From DATEDA01 sp963789885 (GTDB taxonomy: Bacteria > Pseudomonadota > Gammaproteobacteria > Burkholderiales > SG8-39), in contig CAWBNB010000065.1 of the NCBI GenBank assembly GCA_963789885.1, positions 1 to 22,138 of the forward strand: a stretch of 22,138 bases of DNA, in the 5' to 3' direction. The notes under the pieces are model-generated. The model made no database searches and had not been told where the DNA came from. It saw nothing but the letters and a program-made list of their open reading frames with translations. This document shows, one piece after another, positions 1 to 8,565 of this stretch (the stretch's first letter is position 1; the number at the start of each line of letters is the position of its first letter). A program made the position numbers and the translations under genes.

Positions 1-20
1 GTCAGGCATCCTCGCATGCG

Positions 21-471
21 ATGAACATCTGGGTCGACGCCGATGCCTGCCCCGCCGCGGTGAAGGAGATCCTTTACGCGCCGCCGAGCGCGCGCGGGTG
101 CAATTGACCCTGGTCGCCAACCAGCCGCTGCGCACTCACCGTCGCCTACATCGACGCCGCTCCAGGTGCCGCGCGGGTTCGACGTCGCGGACAACGAGAT
201 CGCGAACGGGTCCAGGCGGGCGATCTCGTCGTCACCGCCGACATCCGCTGTCGCGCCCCAGGTGATCGAGCGCGGCGGCCACGCGGTCGACCCCCGCGGC
301 GAGATGTACTCGGCGGACACGATCCGCGAGCGGCTCGACCATGCGCGACTTCATGGACGAGCTGCGCGCGAGCGGCGTGCAGACCGGCGGCCCGCCGCCG
401 CTCGCGCACGGCGACCGACAGCGCTTCGCCAATCAGCTCGACCGGCTGCTCGCGCGGGCCGGCGAGAGTGA
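21..471 (+). CDS. yaiI: YaiI/YqxD family (UPF0178, DUF188) protein, frameshifted
   Basis: The ATG at 21 begins MNIWVDADACPAAVKEIL, the hallmark N-terminus of the UPF0178/YaiI family. Further family blocks follow in other frames: LTLVANQPLR, FDVADNEI, VVTADI, DPRGEMYSADTIRERL, then MRDFMDELRASGVQTGGP and the RQRFANQLDRLL tail. The blocks come in the right order and the total length (about 150 codons) matches the family, so only the frame is broken, at least three times. The stop is uncertain: TGA at 469-471 fits the expected length, while another frame reads on into the next gene. The family has a PIN-like nuclease fold, but its role is not established. The shifts are probably sequencing indels near a contig end; real decay is the alternative. 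Confidence 0.8.
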
Positions 472-519
472 ACTTCCGGCGCTCGCGGAGGCTCTCGACG
501 AGGGGATAATCCCCTCCCC

Positions 520-2684
<2,165 letters not shown>

Positions 2685-2710
2685 GCGGCCGCCAGCACGC
2701 TCTCGGGAGC

Positions 2711-3682
2711 ATGCGAGATTTGCGTATCCTTCTCGCCGCCGGCGTCGCGCTGGGTGTGTTCGCCGCCTCGGCGGCCGCGCAGGATTACCCCGCCAAGCCG
2801 GTCCGCATCGTCGTTTCGTCCTCGGCGGGCGGGTCGCCCGACATCCAGATTCGCCTCGTGACGCACAAGATGACCGAGGCGAACGGCTACGTCTGGGTCA
2901 TCGAAAACCTGCCCGGCGGCGGCGGCAACATTGCGCCCGAACGCGTCGCGAAGTCGCCACCGGACGGCTACACCCTGCTGATGGCCTCGGCCGGGCCGCT
3001 CTACATCAATCCGTCGCTGTACCCGGGCCTGCCGTACGACATCGTGCGCGACTTCGAGCCGATCACGCAGATCTCGCACACCCCCAACATCCTCGTGGTG
3101 CATCCGAGCGTGCCGGTGAAATCGACGAAGGAGCTGATCGCCTACGCGAAGGCCAACCCGGGCAAGCTGCGCTTCGGCTCGGCCGGCAGCGGCTCGTCGC
3201 AGCACCTGTCGGCGGAGCTCTTCAAGCGCATGGCCGGCGTGGACCTGCAGCACATCCCGTACAAATCGAGCTCGCAGATGACGACCGAGCTCGTCGCCGG
3301 CCAGATCGAGCTCGCGTTCCAGAACGCGCCGCTCGTGCTGCCCTACGTGAAGGCCGGCAAGCTGGTCGCGCTCGCGGTCACGACGAAGACCCGCCTCGCC
3401 ACCGCCCCGGAGGTGCCGACGCTGGACGGGTCCGGCCTGAAGGGTTACGACTTCGGCGGCGGCAGCGCGCTGCTCGCGCCGAAAGGCACGCCGCCCGCGA
3501 TCGTGGGAAAGCTCGAGGCCGACGCGCGCGCCGCGCTCGCGTCGGCCTCGGTCCGCGAGCAGTTCGCGCTCAACGGCTTGATCCCGGTCGGCAACACCTC
3601 CGGCGAGTTCGCCGCCAACCTGAAAGCCGAGATCGCGCGCATCGCCCCGATCGTGCGGGCGAGCGGCGCGAAGGTGGATTGA
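2711..3682 (+). CDS. Bug/TctC-family tripartite tricarboxylate transporter substrate-binding protein
   Basis: A 323-residue protein of normal length for the Bug (TctC) family. Residues 1-23 form a signal peptide (MRDLR, hydrophobic core, then ASAAAQ), followed by the family start DYPAKPVRIVV. The ligand-loop block AGGSPD (39-44) ends in the conserved aspartate. GGGGNIAPERVAKSPPDGYTLL and GSAGSGSSQHL follow, as does the mature C-terminal lobe. Such periplasmic proteins bind carboxylates or related small acids and normally deliver them to TctA/TctB membrane subunits. No tctA or tctB lies nearby, so this is an orphan receptor, which is common in Burkholderiales. I chose the ATG at 2711 because it gives a proper signal peptide; only a weak GGGAG sits one base upstream of it. 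It is followed after four bases by a hydrolase gene, suggesting co-transcription. The ligand cannot be read from the sequence. Confidence 0.93.
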   Translation: MRDLRILLAAGVALGVFAASAAAQDYPAKPVRIVVSSSAGGSPDIQIRLVTHKMTEANGYVWVIENLPGGGGNIAPERVAKSPPDGYTLLMASAGPLYINPSLYPGLPYDIVRDFEPITQISHTPNILVVHPSVPVKSTKELIAYAKANPGKLRFGSAGSGSSQHLSAELFKRMAGVDLQHIPYKSSSQMTTELVAGQIELAFQNAPLVLPYVKAGKLVALAVTTKTRLATAPEVPTLDGSGLKGYDFGGGSALLAPKGTPPAIVGKLEADARAALASASVREQFALNGLIPVGNTSGEFAANLKAEIARIAPIVRASGAKVD

Positions 3683-3686
3683 GGCG

Positions 3687-4592
3687 ATGACCGCGGCGCC
3701 GAGCGGGCCGAAGGTCTTCCTCGATTACGACCAGAAGGCGCTCGACGACGCCTACGACCAGTCGGTCTACGCGCCCAACCGGCAGCAGCTCCTCGCGCGC
3801 ATCGCACACGCGAGCGAGCTCGTACGCCAACGCCTCGGCGCGCCGGGGCGCTTCGCCTACGGCCCGACGCCGATCGAGCAGCTGGACGTCTACCGCACGT
3901 CCCTTCCGAATGCGCCGATCAACGTGTACCTCCACGGCGGCGCGTGGCGCGCGGGCCGCGCGCGCGACTACGGCTATCCGGCCGAGATGTTCGTCCTCGC
4001 CGGCGCGCATTACGTGGTCCCGGACTTCGACAACGTCGAGGAAGCCGGCGGCAGCCTGTTCGTGATGGCCGATCAGGTGCGGCGCGCGGTGGCCTGGGTC
4101 CATCGCAACGCCGCGCGCTTCGGCGGCGACGCGACCCGGCTGTACGTCTCGGGCAGCTCGTCGGGCGCGCACCTCGGCGGCATCGTCGCGATCACCGGCT
4201 GGGAACGCGACTTCGGGCTGCCGGCCGATACAGTGAAGGGCTACACGCTGACGAGCGGCATGTACGACCTGCGCGGCCCGCGGCTCTCCAAGCGTAGCCG
4301 GTACGTAAGGTTCACCGACGAGATGGAAGCGGCGCTCTCGCCGCAACGACATGTCGATGGGATCCGCGCGCCGATCGTGCTCGTCTACGGCACGCTGGAG
4401 ACACCGGAGTTTCAGCGCCAGTCGCGGGAATTCGCCGCGGCGCTGCGCAAAGCGGGCAAGCCGGTAGAGCTCGTCGCTGCCGAGCACTACAACCACTTCG
4501 AGATCGCCGAGACGATCGCGAACCCGCACGGGCCGGTCGGCCGCGCGGTGCTCGCGCAGATGCGGCTCGGCGGGACGGCCGCCGCAGGCTGA
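3687..4592 (+). CDS. Alpha/beta hydrolase, kynurenine formamidase-like
   Basis: A 301-residue cytoplasmic protein with no signal peptide. The oxyanion motif HGGAW lies at 83-87 and the nucleophile elbow GSSSG at 156-160 (nucleophile Ser158). YGTLETPEFQRQS around 234-246 is where the family places its catalytic acid, here apparently Glu238. The probable catalytic histidine is His270 in HYNHFEI. This pattern belongs to the arylformamidase/HSL-like branch of alpha/beta hydrolases, and a true N-formylkynurenine activity is not shown: there is no kynureninase or tryptophan dioxygenase nearby. It starts four bases after the stop of the Bug receptor gene, so a shared transcript is likely, and the hydrolase may act on whatever that receptor helps bring in (inference). 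It converges with the next gene at a 21-base gap. Confidence 0.88.
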   Translation: MTAAPSGPKVFLDYDQKALDDAYDQSVYAPNRQQLLARIAHASELVRQRLGAPGRFAYGPTPIEQLDVYRTSLPNAPINVYLHGGAWRAGRARDYGYPAEMFVLAGAHYVVPDFDNVEEAGGSLFVMADQVRRAVAWVHRNAARFGGDATRLYVSGSSSGAHLGGIVAITGWERDFGLPADTVKGYTLTSGMYDLRGPRLSKRSRYVRFTDEMEAALSPQRHVDGIRAPIVLVYGTLETPEFQRQSREFAAALRKAGKPVELVAAEHYNHFEIAETIANPHGPVGRAVLAQMRLGGTAAAG

Positions 4593-4599
4593 CGCCCCG

Positions 4600-4612
4600 C
4601 GGAGGTCCTCCG
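4600..4612. terminator. Small palindrome between convergent genes
   Basis: CGGAGG at 4600-4605 and CCTCCG at 4607-4612 form a near-perfect palindrome in the 21-base gap between the convergent hydrolase and cytochrome genes. The position suits a two-way terminator. The centre is only one base, there is no T run, and the stem would have to open into a larger loop, so support is weak. Confidence 0.25.
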
Positions 4613-4613
4613 G

Positions 4614-6749
4614 CTACCGCGCGAGCGGATCCGGGCGCAGCTCGAACTTCACCACGCGCGGCCGGTTCTCCTTCCCGCCCTCCAGGTGGAAGGGCGTCCG
4701 GCTGCCGAAGGTGGTCCAGATCGCGCGTCCCTTCCAGCCGGCGTTCGGATCGTCGATGCGCCCGTCGACGTTCTTCGCGAACATGCCGGACGGATACGGC
4801 ACGCGGAAGCTCACGAACCTGCCCTCCACGAAGGCGTAGATCGAGTCGCTCAGGTTGCCCATCGCGATCGGCACGTTGCGGCCGAGCCCGAGGATGCCCT
4901 TGTGATCCACCCAGACGTAGTAGCTTGCCTCGGCGCTGCCCGGGGTCTTCACGTCGCGCAGCTGCGGCCCCGGGAACCGGTGCAGGGTCCAGCCTTCGGG
5001 GCAGTGCGCGCCGGTGGCGGTCGGACCGTTCAGGACCTTGCACTTGCGGCGGTCGAACTGCCCGAGATGCCCGCTCGCGAGCGCCACCCAGTAGACGCCG
5101 TCCATGTCGATATCGCCGCCGCGCGGCCCGAATCCGGGCAGCGGCGGCTCGTACACCTCGGTGATCGCGGTGTGCGTGGGATCGCGCCCCGGCACGACGC
5201 GGACCACCTGTCCCGGGTAACCGATCGCGGTGCCCCAGATCGTGCCGTCGGACGGGCTCACCGCGACCGCGTACAGGTTCAGCGCGACGCGCTTGTCCTT
5301 CGCCGGGTCGACCGGCTGGTCGGGCTCCACGTACTCGTCCCGCCGGCCGTTGCCGTTCGTGTCGAGCACGTGCGGCGACCAGCCCTGGGATCGGACTTCG
5401 TCCCCGGTCTCCTCGTACAGCCGGCGATTGAGCCAGCCGATGACGCCCGGACCGACGACGCCGGGACTCGTCCACAGCGTGTGGTCGGAGTCGTAGGCGA
5501 AATTGAGGTGATGCGTCGGGAAGCACGTGCTGATCAGCTTCCACTGGCCGGTGGCGGGGTCGTACATCGACAGGTGCCGGTTCGCCTCGCCGTTCAGCGG
5601 GAACGCTTTCGCCGACGGATGATCCGACCCGGTCTTGCAGAACGCCGGATTCGCGTTGGGACGCACGCGCGAGGTGAGCCACACCCGGCCCTTCTCGTCC
5701 ATCATCGGGTTGTGGTTGAGGGTCTTGCTGTCCCAGATCGGCGCCGGCCCCCACCACGCGGAGGGCCCGAACGGCGCGCCCTTCGAGGAAGGCGTGGCGG
5801 GGTCGCGAACCGGGTGCGGGATCTCCTTCGCGGTGTGCGTCTGCGGATCGAGCTCCGGGATGAGGTCGGTGCTGTCCTCGGTCGAACCGTACGCCTTGCC
5901 GCCGGCGTTCACGCGCGGGTCGCGCCGGTCGGTCGAGACGAGGTCGTGCAGGTAAGCGGTCGGCCGGCTCCAGTCCCAGAGCGTCACGACGATGTTGCGC
6001 TCGACGCCCTGCGGGCGATCGGGCTTCGAGAACGGCAGCTCGCCCGCCTTGATGGCGTCGGTCCAATCGGCGAACAGCTTGATCGCGCGCTCGCCATCGA
6101 GCCGGCTGATGTCGCGCGCCATCAGCGCCTGTGCGCTGCCCGCGCGGAGCCGCTGCCGCCACGCCTCGACCGAGCTGCCGGCCTTCGCGAACTCCTCCGG
6201 CACGGTGCGCATGCCGGGCGTCCCGAGCGCGTGGCACGACTGGCACGCGCCGCTCTTGATGGTGTTCAGCCACTGGCCCTGGCTCGCCACCGGCCCGAGC
6301 GGGAACTCGTTCGCCTGCGGCACGCGCAGGAGCGCGAACCAGTGGATCGCCGGGTAGTACTGCGCCGCCTCTTTGGGCGAAGGCGCGACGACCGCTTTGA
6401 GGTTCAGCGTCTTGCCGGGCGTCGCCTTGACCTTCGGCGAGTCGACCAGCCCGTAGCCGCGCACCCAGACTGCGTAGCTCGCCGGCGGCAAATCGGGGAT
6501 GAGATAGCGCCCCTGATCGTCGGTGACGACGATCTTCGCGAACTTCGTGGGCAGATCGGTCGTCTCCGCGATCACCCAGACGCCAGCCTCGGGCCCGGCC
6601 CTGCCCGCAACCACGCCACCGAGCTCGGACCGGCCGACGCCGACCGCCGGTTTCGACTTGTCCTGCGCGTGGACAGCGCCGACCAGGCCCGCCACGATAA
6701 GTGCTGCGCATGCTGCCGTCCGCCGAGACGGCGTTTTCACTGTTCCCAC
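4614..6749 (-). CDS. Secreted c-type cytochrome with carboxypeptidase-regulatory-like and propeller-like domains
   Basis: A 711-residue protein. Residues 1-28 are a signal peptide ending VHAQ. Residues 42-120 look like a CarboxypepD_reg-like beta-sandwich (VAGRAGPEAGVWVIAE, then DDQGRYLIPDLPPASYAVWV). A haem c site CQSCH sits at 169-173. From about 340 on there are repeated propeller-like pieces: NPMMDEKGRVWLTS, HLSMYDPATGQW, AVSPSDGTIWGT and GGDIDMDGVYWVAL, reminiscent of virginiamycin-B-lyase-type blades. DTNGNGRRDEY at 462-472 resembles a calcium-binding loop. It starts with GTG at 6749, four bases after a strong GGAGG (coded by 6754-6758). Similar proteins are usually labelled only as carboxypeptidase-regulatory-like. 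A periplasmic electron-transfer or dehydrogenase-like role is inferred from the haem site; the substrate is unknown. It is transcribed alone. Confidence 0.85.
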   Translation of the reverse strand: MGTVKTPSRRTAACAALIVAGLVGAVHAQDKSKPAVGVGRSELGGVVAGRAGPEAGVWVIAETTDLPTKFAKIVVTDDQGRYLIPDLPPASYAVWVRGYGLVDSPKVKATPGKTLNLKAVVAPSPKEAAQYYPAIHWFALLRVPQANEFPLGPVASQGQWLNTIKSGACQSCHALGTPGMRTVPEEFAKAGSSVEAWRQRLRAGSAQALMARDISRLDGERAIKLFADWTDAIKAGELPFSKPDRPQGVERNIVVTLWDWSRPTAYLHDLVSTDRRDPRVNAGGKAYGSTEDSTDLIPELDPQTHTAKEIPHPVRDPATPSSKGAPFGPSAWWGPAPIWDSKTLNHNPMMDEKGRVWLTSRVRPNANPAFCKTGSDHPSAKAFPLNGEANRHLSMYDPATGQWKLISTCFPTHHLNFAYDSDHTLWTSPGVVGPGVIGWLNRRLYEETGDEVRSQGWSPHVLDTNGNGRRDEYVEPDQPVDPAKDKRVALNLYAVAVSPSDGTIWGTAIGYPGQVVRVVPGRDPTHTAITEVYEPPLPGFGPRGGDIDMDGVYWVALASGHLGQFDRRKCKVLNGPTATGAHCPEGWTLHRFPGPQLRDVKTPGSAEASYYVWVDHKGILGLGRNVPIAMGNLSDSIYAFVEGRFVSFRVPYPSGMFAKNVDGRIDDPNAGWKGRAIWTTFGSRTPFHLEGGKENRPRVVKFELRPDPLAR

Positions 6750-6784
6750 GCTTCCTCCCTATCCCTTGTTGTCGGTGCGGCCGC

Positions 6785-6823
6785 GTCCGGCCCGGCCTCT
6801 GCCCGGCCTCTGCCGGGCCGGAC
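6785..6823. repeat. 12-bp perfect inverted repeat in the 5' leader of the cytochrome gene
   Basis: GTCCGGCCCGGC at 6785-6796 pairs perfectly with GCCGGGCCGGAC at 6812-6823 around a 15-base loop. It lies 35 bases upstream of the GTG start of the cytochrome-propeller gene, so it would form a strong hairpin in that gene's leader if transcription starts further upstream. It could equally end transcripts coming from the PanE-like gene, but no T run follows it on the minus strand. An overlapping direct repeat (CCCGGCCTCTG twice, 6791-6811) fills the loop. Confidence 0.5.
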
Positions 6824-6893
6824 GCTTCGTTCACACGAGCTCGATGCCGTCCTGCTTCAGCGGATGTGGACAGCTACCCGCCAAACATATTCC

Positions 6894-6932
6894 TTCCGCG
6901 GGAAACCCGCATGGGCGAGCGTCCCCGCGGAA
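6894..6932. repeat. 9-bp inverted repeat in the 6750-7034 gap
   Basis: TTCCGCGGG at 6894-6902 and CCCGCGGAA at 6924-6932 are perfect inverted copies separated by 21 bases. They lie in the 285-base gap upstream of the cytochrome gene, the longest gap in the window. The spacing would suit an operator bound by a dimer or a weak hairpin. I could not place a convincing promoter around it, and I see nothing else in the gap besides the 6785-6823 hairpin. Confidence 0.35.
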
Positions 6933-7034
6933 TGCGGCTTACTTAATGCGCGACGCGACCCGGTTGCACCCGACCTGGACCGCGGCACGTCGGGCGTGAA
7001 ATCCCGATCTCGCACCCGGCCCCGCCAGACGGAA

Positions 7035-7970
7035 TCAGCCCTTCCGCGCCGCCAGCTCGAGGAGCTTCACCAGCGCATGCAGCGTACGGTTCACCGGCGC
7101 CGGCACGCCGAGCGCCTCGCCGCGCCTGGCGACGTAGCCGTTCAGGGCGTCGACCTCGGTCGGCTTTCCGAACCCGATGTCCTGGGCGGTGGAGGAGATC
7201 TGCGCCGGCATCGCCTCGCCGATCTTCCAGACGCGCCCCATCAGGTCGTCGGTGTCGAGCCGCACGCCTTCGGCGCGCGCCACCGCCACGGCCTCGTCCA
7301 CGACCTGCGGCATCACCTCGCGCGACCACGGGCTCGCGATCATCGGACCGTAGGGGAGGCGTGAAAGCGCACAGACGGCGTTGTAGGCGCAGTTGATGAT
7401 GAGCTTCGTCCACAGCTCGCCATCGACGTTGTCCGATACGCGGCAGGGCACCCCGGCGCGTTCGAAGAGCGCCGCGACCGCTGCGGCGCGCTCCATTCCC
7501 GCGCCGCCCGACCCGCCGACCACGAGATCGCCGCGGCCGGTGTGCCGGACATGCCCCGGCCCCGCCATCTGGCAGCCGACGTACACGACCGCGGCCACCA
7601 CCTCGGCATCGACGAGCGGCCGCATCCGGGCGGCGTTGTCCACCCCGTTCTGCAGGCTGACGATCGTGGCGCCGCGGACGAGATGGGGTGCTATCGACCG
7701 TGCCGCCGTCTCGGTGTCGCCGGATTTCACCCCGACGAGGACGAAAGCCGCGCCGGCGACGGCCGCGGCGTCGGTGGACGCGGCGACCGGCACGCGCTCG
7801 CGGAACTGCAGCGTGTCGAGGAGGAGGCCGTCGCGCCGGACCGCGTCGACGTGCGCGGGCCGCCCGATCAGCGTCACCGGGGCGCCGGCGCGCGCGAGCA
7901 TCCCCCCGAAGTAGCAGCCGACGGCGCCGGCGCCGAGCACGGCGACGCGCGGCCAGGGAGTCGAGTTCAT
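7035..7970 (-). CDS. panE: 2-dehydropantoate 2-reductase family protein (PanE/ApbA)
   Basis: A 311-residue protein of normal PanE length. Its N-terminal Rossmann fold carries GAGAVG at 13-18. VKSGDTE holds Lys82 and SLQNGVDN holds Asn108. In WTKLIINCAYN, Lys189 and Asn193 match the catalytic lysine and asparagine of ketopantoate reductases. The family reduces 2-dehydropantoate to pantoate with NADPH on the way to coenzyme A. Many proteobacteria carry extra PanE-like paralogues acting on other 2-oxo acids, and no pan genes are nearby, so the substrate is not certain. I chose the ATG at 7970 because the Rossmann motif begins ten residues later as usual; a longer frame to 8099 would overlap the divergent Rid gene. 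No clear ribosome binding site precedes it. Confidence 0.85.
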   Translation of the reverse strand: MNSTPWPRVAVLGAGAVGCYFGGMLARAGAPVTLIGRPAHVDAVRRDGLLLDTLQFRERVPVAASTDAAAVAGAAFVLVGVKSGDTETAARSIAPHLVRGATIVSLQNGVDNAARMRPLVDAEVVAAVVYVGCQMAGPGHVRHTGRGDLVVGGSGGAGMERAAAVAALFERAGVPCRVSDNVDGELWTKLIINCAYNAVCALSRLPYGPMIASPWSREVMPQVVDEAVAVARAEGVRLDTDDLMGRVWKIGEAMPAQISSTAQDIGFGKPTEVDALNGYVARRGEALGVPAPVNRTLHALVKLLELAARKG

Positions 7971-8080
7971 GGGGATCGAACGGGTAGCCGGGAGCGGAGC
8001 GGCGAATCTAGCGCCGATCGCGAGGAGAATCAACGCGGGACCGGCGCGCGAATACGGGTTACGCTCCCCGGCGATCAACC

Positions 8081-8085
8081 GGAGG
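8081..8085 (+). promoter_or_regulatory. Ribosome binding site of the Rid-family gene
   Basis: GGAGG at 8081-8085 lies seven bases before the ATG at 8093, an ideal Shine-Dalgarno arrangement that fixes this start. Confidence 0.8.
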
Positions 8086-8092
8086 AAAACGC

Positions 8093-8506
8093 ATGGCAAG
8101 CGCTCGGAAGCAGCACGTCGTGAGCAACAGGCTGCACTCGCGGATCCTGAACGGCAAATCGATCTTCCCGCACGCGGTGTCGGTGGAGGGCAAACGGCTC
8201 GTCTTCCTGTCCGGCCAGCTCGCGTGGGACAAGGACGGCAACGTCGTCGGGAAAGGCGACATGCGCGCCCAGTTCCGCCAGGTGTGCGAGAACATCGGGA
8301 CCGCGCTGGCCGAGGCGGGCGCGAGCTGGGAGGACGTCGTCCAGACGAACACCTACGTCACCGACATGGACGCGTTCTTCACGTGCGCGGACATCCGGCA
8401 CGAGTACTTCGGGCCGGGCTGGCCGACGAGCACGACGCTGGAGGTGAGCCGGCTCGCTCACCCGGACATGATGGTCGAGATCGAGGCGGTCGCGGTGCTC
8501 GGCTGA
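8093..8506 (+). CDS. Rid (YjgF/YER057c/UK114) family protein lacking the RidA arginine
   Basis: A 137-residue single-domain Rid protein. LVFLSGQLAWDKDGNVVGKGDM, the helix FRQVCENIGTALAEAGASWEDVV, the TNTYVTDM strand and the C-terminal VEIEAVAVLG are all standard. In RidA proper, the active-site block reads P-A-R-S before E-V and the arginine binds the carboxylate of the enamine or imine substrate. Here the aligned block is PTSTTLEV (111-118), with Ser113 in the arginine position. By established Rid classification this points away from classic 2-aminoacrylate deaminase activity and toward another subgroup of unknown function. It diverges from the PanE-like gene across 122 bases, so the two may share a control region. 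The start is set by a good ribosome binding site. Confidence 0.9.
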   Translation: MASARKQHVVSNRLHSRILNGKSIFPHAVSVEGKRLVFLSGQLAWDKDGNVVGKGDMRAQFRQVCENIGTALAEAGASWEDVVQTNTYVTDMDAFFTCADIRHEYFGPGWPTSTTLEVSRLAHPDMMVEIEAVAVLG

Positions 8507-8565
8507 GCACCGCGGCGGGATGCGCTGACAAGAGAGCGGCGCCGATGCGGAGTGACTCGATGGCG

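Noticed and set aside
4312..6834. Alternative 840-residue minus-strand frame over the cytochrome gene
   Set aside because: It shows only Arg/Gly-rich sequence and overlaps the convergent hydrolase; the 711-residue frame carries the signal peptide, the haem site and the ribosome binding site.
6830..6960. Possible sigma-70 promoter for the cytochrome gene (TTTCCC and TATGTT-like elements)
   Set aside because: The match to consensus and spacing is too weak to call without a mapped transcript start.
4686..7364. Very long open frame on the plus strand opposite the cytochrome and PanE-like genes
   Set aside because: It is rich in Arg, Asp, Val and His with no domain or ribosome binding site. It is the antisense shadow of GC-rich genes with clear motifs.
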